Positions 47,010 to 61,300 are shown, counted from the stretch's first letter. The stretch is DNA of 64,000 bases from Neckera pumila (GCA_963969595.1 OZ018413.1:10840211-10904210); one strand, 5' to 3'. The notes: generated by a model from the sequence alone, not told the origin. Numbers and translations: made by a program.

Positions 47010-47414
47010 TTAACACAGGTATTTTGATACTTTAGATATGCCTAAAAATTGTTTCTAGTAATTTCATTTTCTTCTCTACTCCTCTTGAAGTATATTAATA
47101 TCTTTTTAAAAAAAATATGAATTAACACCTTGAAGGACAAGTGTATTTTTTAATTGTTATGTACATTTTAATATACATATTTCTACATGTCCAATCAATT
47201 TTAAGACATGTTTTTAGGGTAGAAGGCATCATTGTACTTCACAATCATTGGATTTAGACATAATTAGTTAGTTTCTGCAATCTTTGTAGAAGATTCATAT
47301 TTGTTTTGGCAATCCTAGGCTTCAAAGTAATCCTAATCCATCAACAAATGTATTTGTAATTTAAAGTGCAATCTCATTACCAACTGACTTTATTTGTTGT
47401 GTATTGCATGTAGC

Positions 47415-49945
47415 ATGCCGCGAAAGGCACCAAACTACTCTGCATTTTGGAGTTCTAATGTGGTAGATGAGGTCAGTAATAAAGAAGCTTTCAGAGCACG
47501 TCCTTGTACGAAATGAAGAAAGAGAGTTCCCAAAGAAGGACCTTCATTGGAAATGGAAAGAGATGTGTATTCGTATAGCATATGTCTATGTACAAAATGT
47601 GCAAAGAAGTATCAGCAATTGGTGCGGTCCTCTACTACCATTGAACGTCACATTCAAGAATACAACATTTCTGAACGCTATGAGCCTATGAGGTGAACAT
47701 TGGTTATTACATTTGAGTGATGAATTGAATTTGCCTCTAATATTTGTTATATACATTTCTAGAGGGTGCGATGACAACACCTTCTTTTTTACTTTGGCAT
47801 CATTTTAGGGATAAAAGCCTTTTTTTTATTATTCAATAGACTAATTACAGTGGAAAGTTCCATATCTAATATAAAAAATGCATCACATTTGGAAGATGTG
47901 CAATGATCTAAACCCATGAATGCAATTTACATTCAATGGTCTTTTCATATAAATTATAATGTCTTGGTGTCTTCGGTAATTCCATCTATATTGAATTGTC
48001 TCTAATTTGATTCAATCAATTAGGAAACATTTTGAAAAAATTTGTCATTTGACTAAATTACTCAAATAAATGGAGAATGGATTTTAAGTTTTAGATAGAG
48101 TTTAAACATTTTTTCCTAAACAAAACATGAATATAAAAAATATAGCCAAATAGTCTTTGACATTCTTGTTATGAAATTGTTGAGGGGCTTAGGAAATAAA
48201 TGAAATTTTTGTGAATCATGGTATTTTTTAATACCAAATTTACATACTTATTACATTTAGTGCATTTCATAATTTCTCTACATTTCTAATCTTTGCTGAA
48301 GGGGACATACAAACTCGGTGGCAAGGTAGTTTTGCAAAGTTAGTTTTTTTTCTAATTTCTAATATATTGGAGTTAGGTTTAGGTTTAGGTAACCAAGTAT
48401 ATATAATGCTTTCAGAAATTCCAATTCCAATAAGATTCTCTATACAATATGATAATAAGAAGAAGTTTGCACAATTGCTGTAAGCATGAACATGAATTCT
48501 TAATAAATTTCAATTGGCAAAATTGGTAGGGATGGTCTCCCTTTTTTGTTTTTCTTATATGTAAATTCATTTTCACAAATGGATTTATTCATTTAGTTTC
48601 TTAATTGAAGGAATACTTTATTTGATTTAGGGCCTATTGCAATTTTCTTAGCTGTCATCCAAAATCATTATCTTTTTTGCCCACACATTATTATTTTACA
48701 TGATTTTAAGAATCTTTATATCTTCTTTTGTATTCCTATACTATTTCAATATACAATCTTGGATTTTGAATGCTTTTAAATTTTCATTTTACATTTTTTT
48801 ATCCTAGAAGCAATTCACATTTATGATTGTATTCTATAAATCATGTGCAGGCTCAATATTGGGCTAGACTTTGTGAAGAGCCATCTAGAAGAACCTCTCT
48901 AAATTGCCAAAGTCCGCCAAGAGGAACCTATCCAAATGGCCAAAGTCCGCCGAATATTGAAGAAACTGAGGACCTCATCCATGACAAATGTATTGATCAT
49001 GAAGACATTGGAAAGCACCCAGATGCGATTGTAGCAGATTTTTTATTAGACCAATTAGGGATGCAAGTTCAGCCACTAGACAATGATGTCCTTGACGTTG
49101 ATGGAGAAGGGCTTAACTATTTGGCCAAAGAGGCATCTACACCATTATATACCGGTTGTAGGTCAAACCGCTTGTCTACCATTCTTCAATTTCTGAAAGT
49201 CCAAGCTAGACACACAATAAGCAATATATGCATAGATGAAATTTTTGAAATTATTGGAGACCATATCATTGACCCAATTTTGGAATCCAAAATGCCAAGA
49301 ATAAGAGCAGAAGCAAGAAAAGTCATAACAAAATTGGGGCTTGATTACAAGACTATACATTCATGTCCATGTGATGGCATGTTATACTATGGAGAATATG
49401 AAGAACGTCAAGTTTGCCCCAAGTGTAACCTCTCTCATTATCGACAAGACACTCTTAGCAAGATTGTCCCAAGAAAGGTATTTTTCCTTTATTCCCATAT
49501 GTTTTGGTCTATTACATATATATTATTTCAATATTCCATTGCTAACGGATGTATACTATATTTAGTTCCTATTTTTTGTGTCCATGAATGAGACACAAAA
49601 GATGCACTACTTTCCAATGACCCCTCACTTGCAACCTATGTTTTGGTGTCCAAGTATTTTGAAACTTATGACATGGCACCACGATCATAAGAGTGGGGAT
49701 GACATCATGAGAGGACCTGCAGACTCACTAGCTTGGAACTTTGCTTTGAGACAATGGGAATTTCTTCAAAACCTACATATTGTATTTTTGGGCATGGCTA
49801 TGGATGGAATCAATCCTTTTGGCAATAGTTCAACAGCGTATTCTATATGGCCCATAGTGCTTACATGCTCCAATCTATTGCTTTGGCAACTTGGCTAGCC
49901 ATCAAAGCTTCATTTTTGAAACTTGCTGCAATTATCCCTAGTAAG
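47415..49945 (+). pseudogene. TNP2-type CACTA transposase, truncated and broken (copy 1)
   Basis: TNP2 (Pfam Transposase family tnp2) is the DDE-type transposase of En/Spm elements. The first exon (47415-47692, MPRKAPNYSAFWSSNVVDEV) has an in-frame TGA at 47514, then CLCTKCAKKYQQ and STTIERHIQEY, the usual zinc-binding and ERH segment. The main exon, 48851-49477, runs from AQYWARLCEEPSRR through ARHTISNICIDEIFEIIGDH and LGLDYKTIHSCPCDGMLYYG to CPKCNLSHYRQDTLSKIVPR. A third block, 49601-49945, has FPMTPHLQPMFWCPS, MTWHHDHKSGDDIMRGPADS and AMDGINPFGNSS, then shifts frame into ATWLAIKASFLKLAAIIPS. The reading stops there; the second half of the protein is absent. Exon 1 and the main exon do not join in phase, another sign of decay or a missing exon. 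Confidence 0.85.
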
Positions 49946-51348
49946 TCTTTGCTCTAATTCATTTAAATGCGTTTGCTTTGAAAAGAATATGAACCTTTAA
50001 ATGAAATTGCTAATTAATGTAGGCGTGGTCCTCTTGCATTGGCTTAGGCTTAGGTACAATATCCTAATCTAAATTGTATTACTATTTAGCCTTTTATTAT
50101 ATATTTATTTATCTCATCTTTGCAATTAAATTATGTTTATAAATATTATTAGCTAATGGTACAAATGAACATCTATCTTTAGTGAACATTATGTTCTGAA
50201 GTTCAACGCAATTTTGGATGTTTTGAAAATATTAAAATTCTATACCGCTCATATTATATCATGAGTACCTTATGTAATTTATTAGAGGAAAATATGTTGT
50301 TATTGCACTACAAAGGAAGCTGTGGTAGAATTGATTAAAAATGATAGAAGTCTATCAACCTCCCTGTCAATTTGGAGGGGGTGATTTGGACGCTCAATTG
50401 ACACATTTGTGTCAGTTTTGCTGTCATCTTGGATACAAATACACGTCTTTGCAACTCTACCTCTCTTGTTCCCCTTTGCCAATGTGGATTAAAAAATTAT
50501 TTTTAAAGTCAGCATGGGCATCGGCGTGACAAATGGAACTAGTAGTTTTTCAGGATATTCACAGAAGCTTCGCCTACTCAGTTCCTAAAAATGTTCTAAA
50601 AACATATGAAGTCATCTTTGCTCCTCATGGTCCACTAGAAAACTAGCACGTTTTCTCATGCGGTACCTTTGACTGCCTAATAGCATTCACTGTTCCGCTC
50701 AGTCGTGGCACTTTCATAGTTATCGATCTCACATTAGGAAAATTATTTGCGGTCCTTCCACGTGACTTTCATTGCTAATATAATCAAATTTTATTCAATA
50801 CACACCATTTGTCATTGGTGTCATATTGCAACATATAGAACACAATTCTCCAAACCTATAATCTGCAGATTTTCCAACAATTTCACCTTGTCCTACCTTT
50901 GCATTCAGTTCATTGAGTTCTAGTACTGTGCACTACAAGAGGAATATTTACAGTACAATTCTACGTAGAAAACATACTACTATGCATGCGCTTGTGGCTT
51001 GCACATAATATTGTCACACCTTTTTACATTAACAAGACATTGCTGAAAGTTCACGTAGCTTGGCTCGACGAAGGCCTCACAAAACAATTGTTGAACATCA
51101 ACTACTGCCGCTACAAAATTCACTCTGTCAACTGTAGCTTCTTCTTTGGGCGACCTTGTTTGCATGGCGCTCTTGCTTCTTCTAATTCCGTAGTGTGTCC
51201 ATCAGGCTGCCAATATATACATATCTTTAGATGTTACATGAAAGTTTTGCCAACTTGAACAAGCAAACGCCCACTGAATTATGCAACATGATTTTCATGA
51301 GGACATGCACAATAAAGATGTGCCATGCTTGAAACCCTTGTGTCTTAC
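49946..51348. other. Spacer with possible CACTA ends
   Basis: No gene recognised. CACTACAAAGGAAGC (about 50308) and CACTACAAGAGGAAT (about 50932) look like left ends of CACTA elements, but neither has a visible partner in the window. Confidence 0.3.
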
Positions 51349-53401
51349 CTGCAATTCTTGAGAACTGGTTTCTTCTCGTGGAACTTCAATTTCCTGCCCA
51401 GCATCTTCAATATTTACCTTTGGAGTGTCTGTGCTATCAGTGGGAACAAGCACAAGGCTCTGTTGGCCTTCTAGGGCTTCTAAATGCTCCATCATCTTCA
51501 TCACCAATGGATGTTGCGTAATTTATGTTGTGGACATGTTGTATACATTTGCTTGACCACCTCCTTCACCACTTGCCCTGGAATGTCGCACTTCAGCATT
51601 CACTTCATCCTAAAGATCATCCAAATGTCCATTGCTACTCTCTTCCGCTTGTCTGCCTTTGCTTGCACTGGCACTTCCTTTAGCAATGCTTGCAGTCTGC
51701 ATAAGTAAAGATTCTATTTGACCTATACTTATTATATAGACCTCCCTATTTCCAACCAAGGTCTGATTGCAAATCCACCCACGGGTTGGTTGCAATATTG
51801 ATCATCTTATAGCCAATCATAATGCGCCACTACTGCATGGAAAATTGTGCCGTAATTAATGACCATTTTTTTCTTGCTAATTGGAAAGAGAACAATCTAC
51901 AGAACGAAAATGGGGTGGTGGTCGAGAATGGGTCGGCTCCCTTACCGAATTGGATCTCTCCTGCACTTCCATGCATGACATTAATGTACTACAAGGTCCT
52001 CCTTGAGCGACCACCGTACCCTTTATTGCAAGCCATCTTGATTTTTATTTCCTCTGGTTCTAGAGACCGCCTCAACTTTCTCCTCAGTCTTTGTTGTACA
52101 CCCACCTCACCGGATGGACTAGTCCTACCAAAATCAATTCTAGCAGCGTTTGCTCTGCTATAACTTTCAAATTTCTTTACCATGGCTGGGCTTTCTAGTT
52201 GCCTCTTTAGAATACGCCAAGTCCGATATGAGACTTCACCTGGTTTGGCTTGATTACTCCAAATTCTCCTCCACAGTTTTGCACACCACAGTGTCACACC
52301 ACGAGCTAGTACCTCTTTCACAAACTCAAACTTCACTGGCTCACTATATTTCCAAGTATGCTAAATCCACTATGCTATTTCAGCCACTATGCCCGGGGGT
52401 TGTCTGTTGATGTTTCCTATAGCCGGGTCAAGGTCCCTTGAAAGTAACATCAACTCCTTCCTCCACTCTCCCACTCCCACGCTGTACGTCTTCTTTGTAT
52501 ATTCGTCCACTGATAGGAAATTGCAACGCAATCCTTCTTTCCGACATTTGTCGCCTTCTCTTTCTTGTGCAAGTTGTGCCTGCCTCCGCTCTCTCCTCTT
52601 TGCTAATTCGTCATCAACTATGCAGTTCACTAAGTCTAAGGCATATTGAACACCTTCATTGGACACCTCGTCCAGTCCATCTCCTTCCTCTAAGGCGTCG
52701 GCCATGATGTTGTCATCCGGCTCATTGTTGTAAAGGCATAATCCTCCTTAAGGGACTGCGCCTGCATGTCATACTCAGAAAAGGGGTCTGCTTCACACAC
52801 ATCCTCCTCGTGCTGTGACTCCTTGCATATATAACCACATACAGTCACAAAGTACATAATATTACATATTTCCATTTGTCTAACTATACATCTACGTTGA
52901 GTATAAGCACATTCACAAGAAGGCTCAGAGTCGGCCACATCGTCAAAGAAAAACAAAATTCTCACAAAAATGCAAAGCACCATTCACTGCGGTCATATAG
53001 TAGAATGACTACGTCGTCGGTCCTCACCTCCTCAAATTCTTCTATGCATGTCGGCATTTTTGATCTCCAAACACTCCTGGGTCGTCCATTAGTTTGTCCT
53101 CTTGAATAGAAGGACATGCTCTCCAATTCTCCAGATGGTGCTTCTTGGGACGGGGAACGCCTACTTCTAGGTCAAGCACATTTTTGCGCACATTCTGCAA
53201 ATTTGAAGAGTTCACAGACACTTTGTGACCAATGCTATCAACAGCCACCTCCTGTGTTTCATTGGTAGGCAGCACACTGTTCGAAAATCCTTTGCCAGTA
53301 GGCCTTGTCCTGGGCACACTTGGTGATAGAGTTCTATTTGGAGATGCCCTCCCTGATGCATTCAGGAGAGCACCGTTTGCATTTCTCAACACTGCCAACA
53401 A
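51349..53401 (-). pseudogene. Decayed multi-exon transposon-like gene (- strand)
   Basis: Exon-like pieces in order on the - strand: 53401-53042 (DSIGHKVSVNSSNLQNVRKN, PRPKKHHLENWRACPSIQED); about 52830-52740 (EEDVCEADPFSEYDMQAQSL) shifting frame into 52705-52373 (MADALEEGDGLDEVSNEGVQ, ELAKRRERRQAQLAQERE, TYSVGVGEWRKELMLLSRD); 52336-51989 (WRRIWSNQAKPGEVSYRTWR, FESYSRANAARIDFGRTSPS, RRKLRRSLEPEEIKIKM); and 51507-51349 ending ELQ at a clear donor (GCAG|GTAAGA). The charged helical section plus a W..W / SRANAARI...SG block resembles the second protein of plant En/Spm elements, but this is pattern-level inference. A frameshift near 52735 and stops between pieces show decay. Confidence 0.4.
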
Positions 53402-55209
53402 TACAAAATGCCTTTGTTAAATGCCTTATCAAAGTTCTTCAAACAACACTGACATGAAGCCCATGCATAATACAGAAATTCCAAAATTGATACAAACACT
53501 CAACTACATTTCAATATGTCATCACACATGTGCCTACATTCAAATCTTCAATTTGAACTACTTATACATGTTTATTTTGCCGCCATGCACTTCATATGCA
53601 AACTAGTTTCCTCACTTCTTTGACTCTCCACTGTGAAGTACTCAAAACATAAAAACCCTACTGTGACATCAAAAAGTTCCAGATCCTCAACCTATAGAAC
53701 TTACAATCAGATGGACTGAGAAGCTAGAACTTGACCTACTCGTGACGGCAGTAACATCACATATCCCTTTCCTAGTTGCCTCAGACATTTGAAATGTAGT
53801 CAACAACATTTAAAGTATGAAGCTACAACAACACAAGTACTTCGACCTGTACTTACATCTCTTGTGGTCCTCATGACTAGCCTTCCCTGTAGAATTGATT
53901 GCTTAACATGTACACCTTCTTCCTATAATTCCTAAGTGAAGACAATGCCTCTTTCAAAGTTCTCTAGTTTTAATGTATTGTTCAATTACAATTTCCCCCG
54001 TGACATCAAACACCAACTTCACTGAAAGTCCATAGCAAATCACAACATAGTCAGCTAGCTTCCCAGGTTCCCCACCATGACTTTCACATAAAATACAACT
54101 TGACGTTGAAATCTCATATGATTACACACTTCAAATTCTAATTCTCGTTTCACCTATAAGACAAGGCTTCCTTGCTTGAATTTGTGATCAGTTGGTAACT
54201 GACCAGACCTGCCGAGACAGCATCACCAACATTCATTTCATAGACATGAAGTCATCAAAGAAATTACTTCATGATAACATGAAGAATTCACTTCCTCTTC
54301 TTAACGAAGAAAATCTACGAGGGTATGTTCTTTGTGACATGATTCTATTTTGCTTTTGTAAATTTTGCAGATGTTCATTTCAGCTATCTATCTATATTTT
54401 CATTGAAGATTTAATGTCGTTCCTTCATTGAGAGAAAAAATTACTATGAGTGAGCGTTCTTTACCTCCCTTTCTCCCGCCGAATGTCTGCCCATGTCCCT
54501 GTCCATTCCTTGCGGGCAATGAGGATTGCTGCTATTGTCCTGCTTAGGAGTAAATTGAGCTGTGGTGACTATTCACAATGAGGCCACCTTGTCCAGAGGA
54601 AAAAGTTGGACCCATTGCACCTGCTCCAGAGCTTCTTTGACTGGACGTTTGTTCATGCGCTACCAAACCTCCTATCCCATACATGGCTGCAACGGTGCTC
54701 ACTCCTCCTCTTTGTGAAGTAGGACTCCCTTTCCACTGAATGAAGCCCTCAGTGGGCCTCAATGTAGAAGCTTGATAGCACATTTCCTATTCTAGTAGGA
54801 TACAAAACTCAGGAGTACCTTTTGATTTTCATTCACATATGTGCATACAATGAGGTCCTTCTACACTATGCTCCACCTACTCCTCTGACGTTTCAAATGG
54901 TATCAAAGTCTGACAAATTAGACTGCCTCAATAAAAGGAAACTTTCTATCCCACTGAAGAAATTCTACATTATATGTGTTAGCAATGTCTTTCACATATA
55001 TTTCCACATTACTTGTACACCTTCTTCGTCATCACGTTCCATTTGCATTTGTCACACAATCAGGGACTCACTATGCACAACGTGCACATGCTGCACGTGA
55101 CTTCCGCTAAAGCACACAAAGTACCCCTCTCAATAGGGACATGAACAGGCTCAACTATGTTACATGAAGTAAAAGGACAAAGACCTCGTCCACCACATGA
55201 ACAAGTCGG
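53402..55209. other. Spacer between exon-like pieces
   Basis: No supported gene. Possibly introns of the - strand transposon-like gene. Confidence 0.25.
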
Positions 55210-55503
55210 TTACCGCAGAAAAAATTTAGTGACGGATGTGGTGCTGCAAGAGGCGCTTCCGTCTTCTCCACTGCACTCCTCCGAGATCCTAAGTTCAATT
55301 TGAAACAACGGAACTTCGTCAACAATTCCTTGCTCCCTTGAATTTGAGTAATACCCCTCCTCGTCCACAAAGACAAACACACCCTTGTGTAACTCCTCGT
55401 TGCTTTCAATCAGAATCAACAATGATAGTTCTTGCTCATAATTACAGTCGTTGAAAATGTTGTTTCCCCTTTTATACCTCAAAACAACCTCTTGACAGTG
55501 CAT
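55210..55503 (-). other. Exon-like - strand frame, unknown family
   Basis: The frame reads MHCQEVVLRYKRGNNIFNDC, ELSLLILIESNEELHKGVFV and FVDEEGYYSNSREQGIVDEV. The regular acidic/hydrophobic pattern looks like genuine protein, not a shadow. It may be an upstream exon of the - strand gene at 51349-53401. Confidence 0.35.
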
Positions 55504-57033
55504 TCACTTCAAATTGAAGTTCTGCCGTCCGTGCATCCTCAAGCAGTCGGGTAACGTGCATAGAGTACCTGCAAAGGCAGATCATACTCTATTGGAGGCA
55601 ACAAACAAAGCTAACAAAGTCGGTTTCAAAAAATTTGGCGGACTCCCTCCCACTGTGAAGGTGCGTATTCCTAGGACGTAGGACTGCATGGAAACTTGTT
55701 ATCCCTTCTTCATCCACAAAAATCTAAATTTAGACTAGCACGTCAACAACTTCATTAATACCATGTCAACAATTCTGGCTGTTGTTGTCTTCTTTTGCAC
55801 TTCTACAAGCCAACTGTAGCTTCTATATTGTTGCTTTGGATTCCCAACAATGCAGCGGAAATTGGAAAACCAATCCAGGAACAGGGTGCCCTAACATGGC
55901 GTAAGGCAACGACAAACTTGCACTCACTTCATGTATGCTGGAATGTGCTTGCGTTTCTGGACTCCCTTTGGATTCACGTTGTGAGCAAGTTCTTCGCCTT
56001 CTTAAGTGGACAACTACAAACGCAAGGACAGCAACTTCAAAAGGGTTATGACCTCACACTTCTTTCTTTCTGCTTGTCTCTTCTGTCGATAGTGCTTCAT
56101 TCTCTCTTGTTCTCTCCTGTTCGTCCAGCTCCTACTCTAACAACTTCATCTTCCACTTGTATGCAAACTTGTGAGTTCCACTCACTGACTCCACTTGTCA
56201 CCCTAAAAAGGTGCGGCTTCATTGCTAACTAAATGGACTCTTCTTTTAAGGCTTGCAGGCACATGTTGGATGATGAACTCTTAGAGTCCATCGCCTCTGA
56301 CTTCTTCCAACAGATAGAAGAAGCTACTGAAATTAGTTGCTTCGCAACTTACAGCCACGACAGCGAGCTCTCAGGTTCCGTTCCTTACTTATTCATTATA
56401 GCAAAGTTAAATTGCGGTCAGTAGTTCCTGCACATGAAGCCTCCATCTTGTATTTATACATATAAAGATGTACAATCCCATTACTTCTTCCGATAGTTGC
56501 AGAAGAGGCAGTTCATTCCTAATCCGTGAATTTCCAGTCACTAAAGTTTTCCAAGTGCACACTTCACTCATTCATAAACAAGTCGAAAGCTTGAGTAAGA
56601 ATGTGCAAACTTACAGTCTTTTACATTGGCCATGTATTGCTTTGCCGTTTACAATAAGTCAATTTACTTGCATGTAATTCTACTTGGAATTTTGCTTTTG
56701 AAATCTACGTTTGCAAGCACAAAATCTGGATGCTCTTCAAAATGCAACCAAATACAGGGGAATGGACACATGTGCTGTAAGACTCTAAATCTAAATACTC
56801 CTCTAATTTCTTCCAGCTTGTTGTTTATGGCAAAGGTGAGTCCAGGATCCGGTGTTTCAAGTGTCACATTCTTTGCTACTTAGGATGCATTCTCCTGAAC
56901 TTCTCATTGTGTGCTCTGGAGTGCCGTCATGGAGACTATGCTAACTTGATACATCCATCTTTCTGTGCATTTAACTCAGATGACAAAACAACAATACAAG
57001 AACTTATACATTTGATCCACGATAAGTTCCATT
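55504..57033. other. Spacer with weak exon-like frames
   Basis: Frames exist on both strands, such as 55795-56232 (+) and 56664-56867 (-, with NKLEEIRGVFRFRVLQHMCP). None has a motif I recognise or clear splice sites. Confidence 0.25.
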
Positions 57034-57061
57034 TCACATAGAATACAAGTAGGGAACTAAC

Positions 57062-57246
57062 CATTCTTTAGGTAGTCGTGCCTTCATAAGCATTTCATTG
57101 TAAAGTACTGCACTTCCAGTTATGCTGTCGACATCTACAATGTTGCTTGGTGTTACCTTCTGAAACTCATCTATTGATAGATGGAAACTCATTGTTGCAT
57201 ATGAGAGAGGTAATTCTAGAATTTCATTCCCATGCATTGAATTCAT
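57062..57246 (-). other. Exon-like - strand frame with splice donor
   Basis: Starting at ATG 57246, the frame reads MNSMHGNEILELPLSYATMS, FHLSIDEFQKVTPSNIVDVD and YNEMLMKARLPKEW and ends at a donor (AATG|GTTAGT). The composition is convincing for a real first exon. The family is unknown. It begins about 1.15 kb from the divergent TNP2 copy 2. Confidence 0.4.
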
Positions 57247-58399
57247 TACTATTCCAAAAATTCATGCCTTCACAGAGTCACAGGAGTACAAAGATATCAT
57301 GGTTGATAATTTACAGCTCATTCGCCATGCATGAAGCTGACAAGGAATATTACAGGTAATAGCCATAATTCTAATCCCCTTATTTCAATTTGGTAGTTTA
57401 GGTATGTGTGGAGAGAGATTTTGAAATTGCTTCTTTGTTTAATTGTTTACTCCTAAGCAATATTCAAGTTGCCTTAGGTCCATTGTAAAATGGAATTTCA
57501 TTTTGGTATCTGACATGAGTGGACTCCTTAAGTAGTTTTCCTTCTTCCTTCTATAGGGTTCATTCACAAAAAAATTTAGTAGCTGGTGTCAATCTTGAAA
57601 GCAATAGGAGTGCTCAGCAATCTGCTTGAAAAGAAATGCGTTGCACGACTAAGTGAACAGAGGTACACGGCTTGACTTTTCTACATCCCGCTTCCTATTT
57701 TCATTTGTCTATTTTCATGCAAACGAGTTTTAATTCAGGAGTGCAGATAATCCTCATGAAATGTATGTGATTTGTATGTGATTTGTTTAAATGATTTGAT
57801 GACTTGCTTATCCCAAAACAATAAGGAGTCCACAACTTCTAGCGCAAAAAGAAAAGAATTGCACCATCTGTTTGCCATTTTAGAGTACTGTGGAAAAGGA
57901 TGTGCAAGTTATTGTGGTTGTTCAATTGCGAATTGTTTCACTTTTGCATACAAGTGTACTCAAAATTTTATGCTACCATAACTAAACGCAATATAACACT
58001 TGGAACGGAAGAATGAGTGCCTGTCATGCTACAGTTCCTGTTTCTTAGAAAAGAAATCTAGATTTTGCTAAGCACGTGGTGAGAAATCTCAGTAACAGGA
58101 AACCAAGGTATTCACAAAGGGGAATTCAATTGGAGCTCTTACAATCAGGTAAGTTCTGCTAGGCCTCTGCATCCCCATTCTCCTTAGAAACACATGCAGT
58201 AATTTGCATGAAGTATTTGTAGAAGTGTCGTTTCCACTTCTCAAATATTTCCAATGTGCACTTCTCGTTTGCTAATTTGTCATCCCTATTTTGATGAATT
58301 CCAATGATGTTGCCGTATTGAATGTTCATAATATAGTTCACTAACATGAGAAGACCATTTAACTAGACTCTATCATCCGAATTCCAGGTATCATTAACA
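57247..58399. other. Spacer between divergent transposon genes
   Basis: No gene recognised. If the two sides belong to one transposon, this would be the shared promoter region. Confidence 0.3.
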
Positions 58400-61300
58400 A
58401 TGAAGGAAAACCGACTTGGACAAGCCTATCACATTGAAAGAGCGCTTGCTGCTCGCCAAGGCATAGGAAGATATCCATGTGCTTGTAAAAAATGTCATGG
58501 TTTCCAAACTCAACCAATTGAAGTAGTGGAGACTCACTGGAAATATGGCCATGATCAAAATCTGAAAGAACCTCCTCTGGTAAGGAACACTTCAATTGTT
58601 CAGGGATGTGCACCTGACGTCATTTCACTTGTCTCTAGCAGCAAGTGCAAGTTGTCACTACGAACTTCCTGTTAGAAATGCACAATGATGTATAAACAAG
58701 GTCTGCCAGTCTTTACACGAAGTTATTTTCAGATGAAGCAGATGTGTTTGTAGTCAGTGAGAAGGCTTTTCTATTTTGATAATTTTAACTTCCTTTCAGC
58801 AAAATCCAGTTCGACAAACTCAGCCAATGGAACAGGGTTTGACTGAACGTGATGCGTTGGAGGAAGAAGACCTGTACAAGGAAGACGTGTATGTGGATGC
58901 AAACGATTTTGTTGATTTTGAGCCAGCATCTCTGAATAGAGACGTGAACCTCGAGGAAATGGCTCAAAATTATTTTGGTTGTGCTACCCAGATTCACAAG
59001 GAAGTAACAGTGGAAGAAGACATGGTTTTGGATTTTGAGGATCTGTCCTCAAAGAAAGATGAATTGGAGACAAGCAACTTGCTTGAGGATTTACTTCGTC
59101 AAGCAGCAGAATCTCTATTTAGTGGATCAAACAGTAGCAAATTACAATTTAGCGTCATTTTCATGTCACTTTGCACTTTATATTCCGTTAGTCACCATTG
59201 CTTAGATGAAATCTTGACGTTCTCAAAGCATGATGTGCTGCCCTCAGACAATAATTGCCCGAAGAACTCATATAAAATGAAGACACTATTGATGAAACTG
59301 GGACTGTCGCATGAGAGCATCCACTGCTGTGACTGCGATAAAACCTTGTAATGGAAGGAGAATTCACAGTTGGAAAAGTGCCCGAAATGCAACAAATCCA
59401 AGTATGTGGAGGGATCTCAATCAGTTCCCATTCGAGTATTCAGGTACTTTTCAGTGATGAAGAGGTTGCGGAGAATGTTCAGGTGCCCTGAATTATCAAA
59501 GTATCTGAAATGGCATTCCAGTAATCATTCTATAGAAGGAAAAATGAGATCTACTGTGGATAGCAAACAATGGCGTTTCATAGATGAAAATTATCCAAGT
59601 TTTAGCATGGATGTAAGGAACATCAAGATGGGACTTTTATTGGACGGGGTGAATCCTCACAGCCTTTAGTCCTCCTAGCATTCAATTTGGCCCGTGCTAA
59701 TGGTGCTTTATAACTTACCTCCCTACCTTGTTACCAAGTGTTCCTTAATTTGCTTGACAATGATAATTCCGAGGCCTAATTATCCATTGGAAGAGACCAT
59801 TGATGTATACTTGCAACCCTTAGTGCATGAGCTGAAGAAGCTTTGGGTGGGTATTTTAGCAGTTGACATGTCTGAACCACCAGGACCTCGTCGACAATTT
59901 CGATTGCATGGCACTCTCATGTAGACGATTCATGACTACTTGGCTTATGCGCTGATTTCAAGGCAGAGTGGTAAAGGATATGCGGGTTGTCCGATTTGTG
60001 GTGAAGGCACAAATGCAGAGCATTCAAACGAGGTGAATAAAATCGTGTTTTTGGAAAATCGGAGGTGGCTACTACAAAATCACAGGTGGCACTTTGCTAG
60101 AGCAGCCTTCAATGGCCATCCAAATCACAATCCGACTCCCCCTCGTCAATCTGGGAAGACAGTCGTACAACAGGGTGCATGGAGGGAGTCTTTCCTGCAA
60201 TGTGGCGGTAAGAAGAGTTTGCCGCATGACCTAGTGAAGTCAACCGGAGTGAAGAGGATCAGTATTTTGTATGAGTTATTTTCTGGGAGGTAAGTCATTG
60301 AATGAACTTGTAAGAGGACGTAAATGTGATTATAGTTAAAGGGGAATACGGATCCGTAATGCATAAGTGTAGTACTGGATGTTCAAAAATTGGACTTCCT
60401 AGCAATGACATCAATGTCAATTTATCTGGCATGAAATATACCATATATGATTTATGAATTTGGTCTTTGGTCTTTGGTCTTTGAAGAAAGAGAAGTTGCG
60501 TGAACTATGGATTTTATGCATTTTGTAGAGCCGAGCATAGAGCTAATATGTTCTTACAACTTTGTAGCTGAGATTTGCGAAACGTTGGTCATGTTCACGT
60601 TCTTTTTAATGCACATGAAAGTTATGAAAGGAGTGGGGATGATGATATGTCTACTTCTAAAGTTTAAAGAAGTGTGTTTTTTATAGTTATTGGACATCAA
60701 TTGGTTGTACAGCTCTGCAATGTGCACCGTAGTTTTTGACAATATTGCCCATGTTGACACTGATATCAATTTGTAGTTAAGTGATTACAGGAGGAGGAGG
60801 ATTGCATATCCTCCTCAGAAGTAGTCATCTTCAATGGAATAGTTGTTTCAGGATTTCAACTGCTGTTATTCCATTTTGTAACAAAGTTAATTGAATTTGA
60901 TGTTTGTATGCAGAAATTGCCAATAAGGCACCTTCTTGATGCAATGCATTGTGAGAAAAATGTCTGTGAGAATTTAGTGCGGACTTTGCTGGGAGAGACA
61001 GATGGGATGAAATCACATGAAGATTTACGAGCTCGTGGCATACACCGGCATTTGCATTTGCAACCTAACGCAGGTGGACAAAGCTATTTCATGCCGAATG
61101 CAGTGATGCACCATACATCTTGAGTAGAGAAGAAAGGGAGCAATTTCTGTCAGTGTTGAGGGAATTGAAGTTCCCCACTAACTATGTTGGTTCCTTGAAG
61201 CGCAAAAAACAAGAAGGAAAACTCACAGGATTAAAGACGCATCACTTCCACATACTATTGGAGCAATTCCTTCCTGTTTGCCTCAGGAACTTTGTTTTCT

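Noticed and set aside
50308..50950. CACTACAAAGG and CACTACAAGAGG as CACTA ends for the TNP2 copies
   Set aside because: Plausible, but no partner end occurs in the window, so I did not define an element.
55795..56232. 145-codon + strand frame
   Set aside because: Composition and the surrounding - strand exon-like pieces suggest it is a shadow or chance; no motif or splice support.
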